From IMG/VR virus record IMGVR_UViG_3300006874_000158, positions 1 to 22,552 of that record: a stretch of DNA of 22,552 nucleotides, one strand, 5' to 3'. A program made the translations under genes and the position numbers. The stretch comes from a virus. How positions within the stretch are numbered: position 1 is the stretch's first letter; each line of letters opens with the position of its first letter. Under the pieces are notes generated by a model. That model saw nothing but the letters and a program-made list of their open reading frames with translations. It was not told the DNA's origin and searched no databases. Positions 1 to 7,531 of the stretch are shown one piece after another.

Positions 1-11
1 AACCAATAAGA

Positions 12-590
12 ATGGAAAGAGTAAAAGGTATCATACACACGAATGAAAAATGGCTCAAGAAAGGTGTCATATTCGATTCCGCAGGAGACTCCATAGACCT
101 TAACGATCTGGACAGTTTTTGGCCTTCCACAGATGCCATAGCCATGGCACTTAGCAGAACCTGCAGATTCCGAGGTGTGACAGCATATACAGTTGCACAA
201 CATTGCGTTAGGGGAGCAGATGCTTTTTTGGTCATGGGAGATGTGGAAAAAGCATACCAGTTTTTGTATCATGATTCTGTGGAGTATGTGGTGGGTGATG
301 TGCCTGGGCCAGTTATCAAGATGATGCCTGAGATTGACGATCTCCAGAACAAAATCCTGGAGAGGCTGTCGAATGTTTTTCATTTCAAATTCCCGTTTGA
401 CCCTGAGGTGATAACCATGGACAATAATCTCGCAGAGATTGAAATGAGCACCTACATCCATGCTCCAGAAGAATTCGCCCATTCCATATGGTCACAGCAG
501 GAAGCTTATCTTCGATTTCTGGAGATGGATAGAACCCTGCAGAAAATGTACAATCTTCAACAACATATACCAACAAAAGAGACTGTTTGA
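12..590 (+). CDS. HD-domain phosphohydrolase (YfbR-like nucleotidase family)
   Basis: The 192-residue protein shows the metal-binding pattern of small HD-domain phosphohydrolases: VAQH (His64), YHD (His87-Asp88) followed by the family-typical VEYVVGDVPGPV, and a later acidic position (Asp137 in ITMDNNLAEIE). Family members such as YfbR remove phosphate from deoxynucleoside monophosphates, which would suit a phage nucleotide-pool role; the exact substrate cannot be read from sequence. The ATG at 12 lies two bases after an in-frame-looking TAA, so an upstream gene may abut it. The stop TGA (588-590) shares one base with the ATG of the clamp-loader gene, so it is probably translated together with the replication genes downstream. 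HD superfamily is fairly sure, the nucleotidase assignment less so. Confidence 0.8.
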   Translation: MERVKGIIHTNEKWLKKGVIFDSAGDSIDLNDLDSFWPSTDAIAMALSRTCRFRGVTAYTVAQHCVRGADAFLVMGDVEKAYQFLYHDSVEYVVGDVPGPVIKMMPEIDDLQNKILERLSNVFHFKFPFDPEVITMDNNLAEIEMSTYIHAPEEFAHSIWSQQEAYLRFLEMDRTLQKMYNLQQHIPTKETV

Positions 591-1540
591 TGAAAGACAA
601 GATATTCACCGTAAAATATGCTCCTGCATCCATTGGTGATGTGGTTCTCCCAGAGAGATTGAAAAGCACCCTGGTCAAAGGTGCATACACCAACATTCTG
701 ATGTACGGAAATCCAGGCATTGGTAAATCCCTGACTGCCAAGCTGCTTGCGAAGGATTTCATTTCCCACTATGTGAATGTTTCCAAAGATGGCCGTATAG
801 ACAACCTCAGAGATGACATCAACGATTTTTGTTCACAAATCCAATTTGGAGAAGATCAATCCGGTGTGAAGGTTCTCATCCTTGATGAGATTGATGGGGC
901 GTCTTCCCAGTTTTATGATGCCTTACGTGGTTTCATGGACCAGTATCCAAATGTGCGGTTCATTGCTACCTGTAACTACATACACAAAGTTCCAGCTCCT
1001 ATCCAGAGCAGGTTTGAATTGATGAACTTTGATTTTGAATCCCAGGAGGAAAATGACGAGATGTTCAAGCTCTATCTCAAACGGGTTGCAGGCATCATGA
1101 AGAAGGAGGGAATGGCAGTTAACAAAGAGCTTCTCCCCAATATTGTGAAAATGTGTCGCGCTTGTTTCCCCGATTGGAGAAAGGTTCTACAGTTCCTACA
1201 AAATCTGGTGGTGAGTGGTACGCTGGAAGTTCCGCCAGATGTCGATGTGGTGGCCTATGGCATGGAGGAAATCAGAGACATCTGCCTTTCCAAGCCTGAT
1301 CCTGTGGGAAACTATGAGAAGTTGATGAAATATGCCACCCAGTCAGACAAAGTGCTGCTTTATCTGGGTGAGTCCTTGCCCAGGTTCATCATGGACAGCA
1401 AGCCTGAACTCAACCAAAAAGTGCCACAGATAGTGATGGCGGTAGCAGATCATCAATACAAGCAGAACTTCATGGTGGATGTCTCACTGGCTATGCTTGC
1501 CTGTGTGTTCCATATCCAATCTATAATCAACAGCAAATGA
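590..1540 (+). CDS. 44: Sliding-clamp loader ATPase subunit, T4 gp44-like (AAA+)
   Basis: This 316-residue AAA+ ATPase has Walker A GNPGIGKS (residues 40-47), Walker B LILDEID (96-102), a sensor-1 TCN (127-129) and SRF (140-142), the position of the arginine finger in clamp loaders. Length matches T4 gp44 (about 319 residues), which with gp62 opens the gp45 clamp and places it on primed DNA. The ATG at 590 is preferred over a TTG at 587 because it overlaps the preceding stop by one base. Its own stop overlaps the next start as ATGA (1537-1540). The next genes encode a 5' nuclease and a probable gp62, so this is a compact lagging-strand replication operon. No clamp gene (gp45) is in the window. 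Confidence 0.9.
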   Translation: MKDKIFTVKYAPASIGDVVLPERLKSTLVKGAYTNILMYGNPGIGKSLTAKLLAKDFISHYVNVSKDGRIDNLRDDINDFCSQIQFGEDQSGVKVLILDEIDGASSQFYDALRGFMDQYPNVRFIATCNYIHKVPAPIQSRFELMNFDFESQEENDEMFKLYLKRVAGIMKKEGMAVNKELLPNIVKMCRACFPDWRKVLQFLQNLVVSGTLEVPPDVDVVAYGMEEIRDICLSKPDPVGNYEKLMKYATQSDKVLLYLGESLPRFIMDSKPELNQKVPQIVMAVADHQYKQNFMVDVSLAMLACVFHIQSIINSK

Positions 1541-2661
1541 GCACAACCCTGATAATAGACTCCAGCAAGTATATGTACCATGCTGCATATGGGTGTTGGC
1601 AGAACGACAAAAAGTTTCTAACAAAGATGTCCGATAAAAAGCGGTTCATCAAGAAATATATGAAAGAGCTTGGTGATGTCATCAAGCTCAATTCCTTTGC
1701 AAAGCGTGTTGTAATAGCCACTGATTCGAGAAGGTCTTGGAGACACGAAATACCATCTGATTTCGAGTACAAAGGCAACCGCAAGAAAAAGAAGGAAAAC
1801 AAGTTCGACTTCGGGCTGCTGAATGAGGTGATGAGGGAAGTGGAAGAAATAATGGTGGAGAAAAACATATGTGTTTTCAGTGTTCCAGGTGCGGAAGGTG
1901 ATGACATCATGGCTATCGTTTCCCAGGTTCTCTTCGATAGAGGCGAATCTTCTGTGCTCATCACCAACGATGGAGACATGAAACAGTGCGTGAAACATCA
2001 TGAGAAAGGCCATTTCGTGGCCACGTACAGCCCTGACAAAGAGACATACTATGTAAGTAGCCTGCAGGAAGACAAGCCCAAGGTAGACCCTTTCGAAGCT
2101 CTCTTCGAAGGTCTTTCCATGGACGATCCCTTCTCCTCCATGGAGCCTAAAGAGTTGGTGAATCCGGTATTGGTTTTGTTCGAAAAACTGGTGGCAGGTG
2201 ATCCTAAGGACAACATACCATCCATCTACTATAGACCATACGGTAAAGGCACTGCCAGGATCACAGAGGATAGAGCAAACATCTTGTGGGCAAAGTACGA
2301 CATAGCCAGCCACATAGATACGGTTGACAGATTCCTCAGGGAAATGGGCATGAAAGATGGGGTGATAAGAAACCTCATACACTCCATCAAATTGATGTAC
2401 CCAAGAAAATCTGGAGAGGATGATGTCAAGACCATAGCCAAAAACATTGTTCGAAACTTGAGGTTCCTTTGTCTACATAAATCCATATACGACAACATGG
2501 AGTTGTCAAAGGACATGTATCAGAAGATAGTGGGAAAGATGGACGAGAAAACATTTGGGGCTGGAGTAAAAGCCCTCACTGTGAACCCACTGGACATTTT
2601 TGATGGTACCAAGTACGACTTTGGTGAATACAAGGATTCGGTTTACTACAAAAACGCATAA
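1537..2661 (+). CDS. rnh: 5'-3' exonuclease / flap endonuclease, T4 RNase H-like
   Basis: The 374-residue product carries the acidic-site motifs of the FEN1/T4 RNase H family: LIIDSS (Asp8), ATDSRRSWRHE (Asp63), a basic KGNRKKKK stretch (79-86), GAEGDD (118-123), ITNDGDMKQ (142-150; Asp145, Asp147) and GDPKDNIPS (221-229), the helix-hairpin-helix region that contacts DNA. Such enzymes remove RNA primers and flaps during Okazaki fragment maturation. It is somewhat longer than T4 RNase H (about 305 residues); part of the excess is an acidic linker around residues 176-210. It starts inside the ATGA overlap with the clamp loader and ends two bases before the next gene. In T4 the rnh gene is not located between genes 44 and 62, so the order here differs. 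Confidence 0.85.
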   Translation: MSTTLIIDSSKYMYHAAYGCWQNDKKFLTKMSDKKRFIKKYMKELGDVIKLNSFAKRVVIATDSRRSWRHEIPSDFEYKGNRKKKKENKFDFGLLNEVMREVEEIMVEKNICVFSVPGAEGDDIMAIVSQVLFDRGESSVLITNDGDMKQCVKHHEKGHFVATYSPDKETYYVSSLQEDKPKVDPFEALFEGLSMDDPFSSMEPKELVNPVLVLFEKLVAGDPKDNIPSIYYRPYGKGTARITEDRANILWAKYDIASHIDTVDRFLREMGMKDGVIRNLIHSIKLMYPRKSGEDDVKTIAKNIVRNLRFLCLHKSIYDNMELSKDMYQKIVGKMDEKTFGAGVKALTVNPLDIFDGTKYDFGEYKDSVYYKNA

Positions 2662-2663
2662 GC

Positions 2664-3200
2664 ATGGCATTCAAGACCAAGAGAGAAATAGAAATGAATA
2701 CGAAGAGGGAAGCCCAGAAGATGGGACTCTTTGATTTCATATGCTACGTGTTCACCGATAACAGGTTCAGGTACGTGCCTGATAACATCAAAAACAAATA
2801 CTTCTTCATGACAATGAGGAGGTTGTCTATCATGTACCCAATCCAGGCAGAAGCTCTTTCTCTACTTCATGCCCCCAACAAAGCGGTTATCTTGGACTAT
2901 TGGAACAGGATGTTGTCAAGGCAGATGACCAAAATGCCAAAATGGGCATACACCAAGGCAGAAAAAGCTGAGAAAAAAGCCAAAAACAAAATCGAGCCTC
3001 AGATGGTCAGGGAATATATCAACTTCCATCGGCTATCAGAAAAGGACTTCGACTTTACCTTGAAACTCCATCCTAAAGAGTTTGAAAAAGAGGTTCTTGG
3101 TTTTTGGTACGGGAGACATCCGAAAGTAGAACAGATGAAACGTATTGGCAAAGCCACCAAGCATCAATCAGATCATCAGACGGACTTTTCATTACTTTGA
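2664..3200 (+). CDS. Probable clamp-loader small subunit, gp62-like
   Basis: The 178-residue protein has no catalytic motif. The stretch around residues 45-95 (FFMTMRRLSIMYPIQAEALS, then DYWNRMLSR and PKWAYTK) matches in spacing and hydrophobic pattern a segment of T4 gp62 (KFMVENALSQFPECMP ... GKWAK), and both length (T4 gp62 is 187 residues) and position in an operon with gp44 fit. That alignment is from memory and weak, so the call rests largely on context. A Lys/Glu-rich helix (about 95-112) follows. The last 128 bases lie antisense to the 3' end of the RuvC-like gene, so the C-terminal tail (about residues 137-178) is constrained by the other strand. It could instead be an unrelated replication accessory protein. 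Confidence 0.55.
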   Translation: MAFKTKREIEMNTKREAQKMGLFDFICYVFTDNRFRYVPDNIKNKYFFMTMRRLSIMYPIQAEALSLLHAPNKAVILDYWNRMLSRQMTKMPKWAYTKAEKAEKKAKNKIEPQMVREYINFHRLSEKDFDFTLKLHPKEFEKEVLGFWYGRHPKVEQMKRIGKATKHQSDHQTDFSLL

Positions 3201-3843
3201 TTTCCGTTTTCACCTTCCTGATGGTTTTCATCTTGGGTTTGGTGAAATAATCCCTGTTCTCCTTGCAGAAGTTTAGATATGAGTCACCATCATCTTTGTT
3301 CCTGGCAATCCAAGCTTCGTACATTTGGTGCTTATCCATATTGCCTTTGCCTGCAAACTTCTTAATGGTAGGACCGGACACCACATAAAATCTCTCCAAA
3401 TCTCCCTCCAGCAGATCGTAGCAAACCCAATCCCTCACATAGGTTCCCAGCTCTGCAGCTTCAACTAGGGTATTGGGGTTAGAACCATATGAATAACCCT
3501 CAGTGACCACCACCAATTCTTCCCTATTGATTTTGTACATCTCAAGCAGGTTATCGATTGCCTTGGCGACAATGTGGAAAAGTTTCTTGTTGTTGTTCAG
3601 GGAAAAACGCTGTGCGATCTCATACTTCATCTTGGGTGATTTTGGTTCCCTCACAAATGGTATGAAAGTGACATTATCAAACCCCTTGATGGTTTCTATG
3701 AGTTCGTTGGTGTAGTTGTCGGTGGTAAGGTCTTTCTTCTTGCTGAACCTTCTCAGGTTCAAGATGGAGACGTAATGGGATTTGCCATTAACCATTAGAC
3801 AAATCCCTGGTGAGTTCAAACTGAGATCGATTCCTAGTACCAT
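3073..3843 (-). CDS. RuvC-like RNase H-fold nuclease (Holliday junction resolvase-like)
   Basis: The 256-residue protein has the RuvC/RNase H arrangement of acidic residues: LGIDLSLNSPG at the first strand (Asp6), VVVTEGYSYGSN (Glu115), and SPSDDLIDAWW (Asp223/224, Asp227) in the C-terminal helix, with the IKKFAGKGNMDKHQMYEAW segment (160-178) typical between them. This family resolves branched DNA; in a T4-like phage it could debranch replicating DNA before packaging, as endonuclease VII does in T4. The start ATG shares one base with the stop of the HTH gene upstream (TAATG), so the two are co-translated. Its last 128 bases, including the codons for the catalytic Asp pair, overlap the opposite-strand gp62-like gene. 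Fold call is firm; precise substrate is inferred. Confidence 0.75.
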   Translation of the reverse strand: MVLGIDLSLNSPGICLMVNGKSHYVSILNLRRFSKKKDLTTDNYTNELIETIKGFDNVTFIPFVREPKSPKMKYEIAQRFSLNNNKKLFHIVAKAIDNLLEMYKINREELVVVTEGYSYGSNPNTLVEAAELGTYVRDWVCYDLLEGDLERFYVVSGPTIKKFAGKGNMDKHQMYEAWIARNKDDGDSYLNFCKENRDYFTKPKMKTIRKVKTEIKVMKSPSDDLIDAWWLCQYVSSVLLSDVSRTKNQEPLFQTL

Positions 3844-4064
3844 TAGTCTTTCTTTTTATTGAGATTCTTCTTGACGTTGACCACTCTCTGCTTACTTATG
3901 TGATGCCCAGGCTTCGTTTTTGATTCTATTGCCCTGGCTATTTCCATTACGCGGTAATTCTTTCCTAATAGGAATTCAACTTTCTTGTTGATAGAAATAA
4001 AACTTGATAGTTCATTCAAGTCTTTTTCGTCTATATTGGTGGTGTTAAGTTCTGTTGATTTCAT
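3843..4064 (-). CDS. Small helix-turn-helix DNA-binding protein
   Basis: The product has 73 residues from the ATG at 4064; an in-frame ATG at 4079 would add MLCIN. The C-terminal half reads as a helix-turn-helix: VEFLLGKNY, VMEIARAI, then ISKQRVVNVKKNL as recognition helix, ending in a Lys-rich tail (NLNKKKD). This pattern is common in small phage proteins of the resolvase-like or sigma-like HTH type. It is cotranscribed with the RuvC-like gene (one-base overlap). A perfect 15-base palindrome sits 5 to 20 bases upstream of the two candidate starts, which would suit autoregulation. Role as transcriptional regulator is inference; binding targets unknown. Confidence 0.6.
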   Translation of the reverse strand: MKSTELNTTNIDEKDLNELSSFISINKKVEFLLGKNYRVMEIARAIESKTKPGHHISKQRVVNVKKNLNKKKD

Positions 4065-4083
4065 GTTTATGCATAACATTTTA

Positions 4084-4098
4084 CACCATTGTATGGTG
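4084..4098. promoter_or_regulatory. 15-base palindrome upstream of HTH gene (operator or hairpin)
   Basis: CACCATTGTATGGTG is a perfect inverted repeat with six-base arms and a three-base centre, placed just before the HTH gene on the minus strand and just after the stop of the gene at 4123-5469. On the minus strand it is followed by TAAAATGTT, not a good U-tract, so an operator is at least as likely as a terminator. Confidence 0.35.
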
Positions 4099-4122
4099 GC
4101 GTATTTGATATGGTTTCTGTGA

Positions 4123-5469
4123 TCAGCTACTTGGTATTACCCATTTTGGTTTTACCACCAAGTCGTTTATGACATTAGAACTACCACGCCTGTCATAAAG
4201 AGGTGTTCTAGTCATGTCGAGTCCACCACCGATTTCTATATTTGGTGATATGGTTTCCACATCTGAATAATTCAATAATAGATTACCGCCTATTCTTATA
4301 TTCCCCCGCAGATGGGTTATGGATGATCGCATCATATCGAGTTTTCTGGCGACATACATTTCTCCTTGTGATGGGAATGTGGCATTCTCCACGCTGTTCA
4401 TGTCTAGATGACCGCCTATCCTAATTCCTTTTTCTGGGAATATGACATTTTTGGTGCCGGACAATACCAGATTGTTGTCAATGGTTAATGTGTCTTTCAT
4501 GATGACATCTACACAATCTTCCATATATAAGCCCCAATGCATTTTCGCCTTGGGCATTTTTATTTTTTTGAGACCTCTTGCATATATGTCTCCATAAACA
4601 GTTAGTTCACTTGGTAGTTCTGTGATGAGTGTGTTGCTTATATTCAAATCTCCATTTATTATTAGACCATTCGGCAACATTCTTATACTGGTGTTGGCGA
4701 GGTCCAAATTTCCAGAAAATGTTTTTTCCCATTCATATAAAGTGGATGGTTCATGAGTTATCTTGAAAATGGTAGGCAGATCGTCTATTTGGCGCTCCCT
4801 CTCAAGGTATTTCATCATCTTATAAAACAAGGTGTTGCCGTAATCAACAGGGTTATCATCCTTGTCCATGAAATCATCACCACTATATTGATACTTTGTG
4901 CCTCTGTCATTTATGAAAATGAAGATATCATCAGCCTTATTGTATGTGTCGTAGTATCTACGGGTATTGCCAGTGGCAGTGCACCATTCAGTTCCGGAGC
5001 CAAGCTCACAGGAGGCATCATAGAGGTCTTCCCTGCCTTGAGGTATTTTATAAACATCAAAGCCCTCTACTTTACCCACCAGGAGACTTTTGTATTTGTC
5101 TTTTTTGGATTTGCCTGATGCCAGGGATGGGTTGCTTTTCTCCTGGTCTTTCAGAAAGAGTATTTCCTTCCTGAACAGGTAGACATCGTTCGCTGTTTTA
5201 TACTTATTGATATCAGAGTGATTAAAATCTCTCTTCCTTCTGTTGAAAATCTCAAGGTATTCTTTCCATTTATAGATATCTTCTGGTAATATGAACCCAT
5301 CAGCAACCTTTTTGGCCAACCAGATGGCATACGCAGTTTTACCGTTCGCAGCATCTATGATAGATGGGAATTCTGATTGAGGGATTTTACCAGTATCAAC
5401 AAACTGTCGCCTCACCCTCATGATGTTTATCTCATTGACGAATTGTTCAAATAATGGTAATCTTCTCAT
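4123..5469 (-). CDS. Phage protein with capsid-targeting-like N-terminus, GTEWCTA domain and C-terminal beta-repeats
   Basis: This 448-residue protein starts MRRLPLFEQFVNE, the module shared by many genes here (candidate capsid-targeting sequence with a possible prohead-protease site after VNE). Residues about 150-205 contain SGTEWCTATGN, YYDTYN and KYQYSGDDFMDKDD, a conserved block I recognise from uncharacterised phage proteins; I know no assigned activity. From about residue 250 to the end there are roughly eight irregular repeats of 20-25 residues (for example INGDLNISNTLITELPS, GGHLDMNSVENATFPS, IGGNLLLNYSDVETISPN) that look like a beta-solenoid or leucine-rich-like stack. The ATG overlaps the stop of the gene upstream as ATGA (5466-5469). 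I infer a structural or internal-head protein; function unknown. Confidence 0.75.
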   Translation of the reverse strand: MRRLPLFEQFVNEINIMRVRRQFVDTGKIPQSEFPSIIDAANGKTAYAIWLAKKVADGFILPEDIYKWKEYLEIFNRRKRDFNHSDINKYKTANDVYLFRKEILFLKDQEKSNPSLASGKSKKDKYKSLLVGKVEGFDVYKIPQGREDLYDASCELGSGTEWCTATGNTRRYYDTYNKADDIFIFINDRGTKYQYSGDDFMDKDDNPVDYGNTLFYKMMKYLERERQIDDLPTIFKITHEPSTLYEWEKTFSGNLDLANTSIRMLPNGLIINGDLNISNTLITELPSELTVYGDIYARGLKKIKMPKAKMHWGLYMEDCVDVIMKDTLTIDNNLVLSGTKNVIFPEKGIRIGGHLDMNSVENATFPSQGEMYVARKLDMMRSSITHLRGNIRIGGNLLLNYSDVETISPNIEIGGGLDMTRTPLYDRRGSSNVINDLVVKPKWVIPSS

Positions 5470-5915
5470 GAGTATTTGAGTCTTTCATTGAAATTTTCGT
5501 AATCTTGTTCCTCTATTAGGATCATGTCCGGAGAGAATTTAACATTTGGTATTTTGGTGAAAGTGTACCCAGCACCAGTTTCGTAGTTCCTAAATGGGAT
5601 GTCTATCTTAATGACTATTTGCTTTTCATCATCAACTGCATAGGCTGAGGTGTGATACTCGCTGGGTTCATATAGTGTTACACCGTCCATGCCCAGGTAG
5701 AGTTCAATACAATCAGTTATTTTTGCTGCGATATCATCACAAATACCTCCAGTACCATAGTACTCACAATACCCATCAACCTGTGTCCATCCGAAGTACA
5801 CCTCCTGCGCCTTGTCTATAACGCAGTCAATGAAGCGTTGGTTGTTTCTGATACTTTTCTCAAGAGGAGATTCGTACCAGCTTTCGTTGATGAATTGTTT
5901 GAATGAAGGTATCAT
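5466..5915 (-). CDS. Conserved phage protein with capsid-targeting-like N-terminus; possible Cys/His/Asp fold
   Basis: The 149-residue product begins MIPSFKQFINES, the closest match in the window to the T4 internal-protein propeptide (MKTYQEFIAE followed by Ala). The mature part has GTGGICDDIAAKITDCIE, then EYHTSAYAV, then KIDIPFRNYETGAGY. A Cys in a Gly-rich turn at a helix start, followed by a His strand and an Asp strand, is the order seen in papain-like and transglutaminase-like hydrolases; this is pattern reading only. It is the first gene of a two-gene unit with the 448-residue protein (ATGA overlap). Could equally be a non-enzymatic internal head protein. Confidence 0.65.
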   Translation of the reverse strand: MIPSFKQFINESWYESPLEKSIRNNQRFIDCVIDKAQEVYFGWTQVDGYCEYYGTGGICDDIAAKITDCIELYLGMDGVTLYEPSEYHTSAYAVDDEKQIVIKIDIPFRNYETGAGYTFTKIPNVKFSPDMILIEEQDYENFNERLKYS

Positions 5916-5932
5916 GGAATGTTTCGCAGAAT

Positions 5933-5977
5933 AAAAAGAGGGGGTGTATAAAGATCGTTGATCCCTAAAGCACCCTC
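5933..5977 (-). terminator. Intrinsic terminator after tail tube gene
   Basis: On the minus strand, 18 bases after the tube stop, GAGGGTG pairs with CACCCCCTC (arms 5971-5977 and 5938-5946, two-base bulge) and is followed by TTTTT (5937-5933). A small inner GATC/GATC hairpin lies in the loop. Confidence 0.65.
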
Positions 5978-5995
5978 ACTGCACTTCACCGAGTT

Positions 5996-6544
5996 TTATG
6001 CTGTTATGTCTTCGTAGTAGTCAGCCGCGAAATTGACTGTTGGCTGGTAGATGGCCTCAGTGGTGTAATCCAGAGGCATCTCATTGAGTGCTGTTGATGG
6101 CCAAATCTCTGGGAAATGCCACTTGCGCACCACTTGGCCTGCTTTGTCATGTAGCTCAAGGGTGAGCTTCCCAACATAGTCTCTCTTGAGACCCTGGGCA
6201 CCAGTGGCAGGATTGTATATCAACTTACTCCAGTCACGGATGATGTTGTAAGGGATGATTTGATTTTGCTGATTGACGTTCGCCTCAAAGGTCATTGCTA
6301 AGTCAACGAATGTCTGCACCACAGTACCACCGAATCTACGGCTAACATGGCGGTATTTCTGCTCCACCAATTCTGGGAGTTTATCAGTTGCCAGACCACT
6401 AACGTTGATTAACTGCTCCTGCAAAAGACTGGCATCATGTACTGCCCGAATTGCTTCCGGAAGCACGAAAGTTGCCAACCAAAGAGACTGAAACACAGGC
6501 TCATCGTTTGACTGGCTCGTTCTAGAATTTGTATAATGGTACAT
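5996..6544 (-). CDS. 19: Tail tube protein, T4 gp19-like
   Basis: The 182-residue protein has the C-terminal signature of T4-type tail tube proteins: IPYNIIRDWSKLIYNPATGA, then LKRDYVGKLTLELHDKAG, then FPEIWPSTALNEMPLDYTTE and a final strand VNFAADYYED. Length is close to T4 gp19 (163 residues). Rings of this protein stack into the tube through which DNA passes, inside the sheath. Unlike T4, where genes 18 and 19 are adjacent, the sheath gene here is 5.7 kb away. It is transcribed alone between an AAATAAATA motif 26 bases before the ATG and a terminator, which fits high-level late expression. Confidence 0.8.
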   Translation of the reverse strand: MYHYTNSRTSQSNDEPVFQSLWLATFVLPEAIRAVHDASLLQEQLINVSGLATDKLPELVEQKYRHVSRRFGGTVVQTFVDLAMTFEANVNQQNQIIPYNIIRDWSKLIYNPATGAQGLKRDYVGKLTLELHDKAGQVVRKWHFPEIWPSTALNEMPLDYTTEAIYQPTVNFAADYYEDITA

Positions 6545-6569
6545 CGAACTTAATTTATGTTTGTTTCTC

Positions 6570-6579
6570 TATTTATTTC
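6570..6579 (-). promoter_or_regulatory. Candidate late promoter element (GAAATAAATA)
   Basis: On the minus strand GAAATAAATA lies 25 bases before the tail tube ATG. It resembles the T4 late promoter box TATAAATA. Similar AATAAATA strings occur before genes at 8820 and 18580. A/T-rich context makes chance occurrence possible. Confidence 0.35.
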
Positions 6580-6585
6580 TATCAT

Positions 6586-6616
6586 TTGTAACCTCTTGAT
6601 TGGACTCCCTATAAAA
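6586..6616 (+). promoter_or_regulatory. Candidate promoter for dUTPase gene
   Basis: TTGTAA, an 18-base spacer and TATAAA are followed about 35 bases later by the dUTPase ATG. This fits a sigma-70-like promoter in the divergent intergenic region, but Bacteroidota promoters follow a different consensus, so support is modest. Confidence 0.3.
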
Positions 6617-6650
6617 GGGCATTAACATCATTTAACAAAAACGGAAAGAT

Positions 6651-7166
6651 ATGACCGAAATGCAAAAACTAGTAGAAAGAGTGGAAGCTCTGGAAGCAAG
6701 ATTCAAAAAACCCACCATCGATGTGGTATCCTTGTCTGGTAAACTCCCACAATATGAATCAGAAGGTGCAGCAGGGCTTGACCTGGAATACTATGGTGGG
6801 GAGGATGCAAAACCCATCGTATTCGAACCTGGAGAAAGAAAGCTCATCCCTACTGGTATATTTGTCTCCCTGGTTGATTGGGATCATTACGTTATGGCCA
6901 TTCGTCCTCGATCTGGTCTTGCTATCAGAGAAGGATTCACTGTTCTCAACTCCCCAGGCACCATCGACTCTGATTACAGAGGCGAGATAAAGGTGATAGG
7001 CATCAACCTGTCAAGGGAAACTGTTGTTATTCAGCCAGGAGAAAGATGTGCCCAGGCGGTCATTCATCGCCAAGTGCAGATCGGATGGAACCAGTTGAGT
7101 TCTGTAGAGCTTCTTTCAGACACTAAGAGAGGGGATGGTGGTTTCGGTCACACCGGAAAGAGCTAA
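6651..7166 (+). CDS. dut: dUTP diphosphatase (dUTPase)
   Basis: All five motifs of trimeric dUTPases are present in order in 171 residues: GAAGLDL (39-45), RPRSGLAI (85-92), NSPGTIDSDYRGEI (100-113, with the catalytic Asp106), ERCAQAVI (131-138) and the glycine-rich RGDGGFGHTG (160-169). The enzyme converts dUTP to dUMP, keeping uracil out of phage DNA and feeding dTMP synthesis. The first 20 residues (MTEMQKLVERVEALEARF) form an amphipathic heptad helix not found in short bacterial enzymes; it may be a trimerising or docking extension. The A-rich leader before the ATG lacks a strong Shine-Dalgarno. The last bases overlap the stop of the opposite-strand gene (7163-7165). Confidence 0.93.
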   Translation: MTEMQKLVERVEALEARFKKPTIDVVSLSGKLPQYESEGAAGLDLEYYGGEDAKPIVFEPGERKLIPTGIFVSLVDWDHYVMAIRPRSGLAIREGFTVLNSPGTIDSDYRGEIKVIGINLSRETVVIQPGERCAQAVIHRQVQIGWNQLSSVELLSDTKRGDGGFGHTGKS

Positions 7167-7531
7167 CCCTGAAATCCGTATCTATGATCATATGAGCATC
7201 GTCTAATGGCGATGCTTTTTGCTTTTTCAGACATCCCTTCATGAAATTCTCTCCCATTGTACATCTCCTCACCATAAGCCTTTATGTCCTCTATCTCTCC
7301 TGTGATGTCGTAGTACCTTCCCTTGATCTTTGTCACTACATGCTCTATTAGGGTATCCTCATAACCGAAATAGCAGGGGATGGCCTCTGGGAACGCTGTC
7401 TTGAGTATCTTGTATAGCCTGTAACATCCACCATTGGTAAATATGAATTCAGCGTACCAAATAGTACGCTGATTCCTTATTGTTATTTTACCTGCTGAAT
7501 GCCTTATGGCCTGGATGAGTGAAAGTATCAC
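7163..7531 (-). CDS. Small protein with possible papain-like Cys-His-Asp arrangement
   Basis: From a GTG start at 7531 the product has 122 residues. FTNGGCYRLYKILKTAFPEA (Cys36), LIEHVVTKIKGRYYDITGEI (His64, Asp75) gives Cys at a helix start, then His and Asp on consecutive strands, the order of NlpC/transglutaminase-like hydrolases. This is pattern recognition, not a family match. The GTG overlaps the upstream stop (GTGA), and AAGGAG (7543-7548) lies 11 bases before it, one of the few clear Shine-Dalgarno sequences in the window. That AAGGAG is itself inside the FKEF codons of the upstream C-terminal motif. Coupled to the large gene upstream, so the two products are expected to work or be packaged together. 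Confidence 0.6.
   Translation of the reverse strand: MILSLIQAIRHSAGKITIRNQRTIWYAEFIFTNGGCYRLYKILKTAFPEAIPCYFGYEDTLIEHVVTKIKGRYYDITGEIEDIKAYGEEMYNGREFHEGMSEKAKSIAIRRCSYDHRYGFQG

Noticed and set aside
1-9. Possible end of an upstream rightward gene (AAC CAA TAA)
   Set aside because: Two codons and a stop are too little to support a gene, although the two-base gap to the next ATG would suit an operon.
1618-2382. Long leftward frame of 254 residues
   Set aside because: It is antisense to the well-supported 5' nuclease gene and has a His/Tyr/Val-rich composition typical of a shadow frame.
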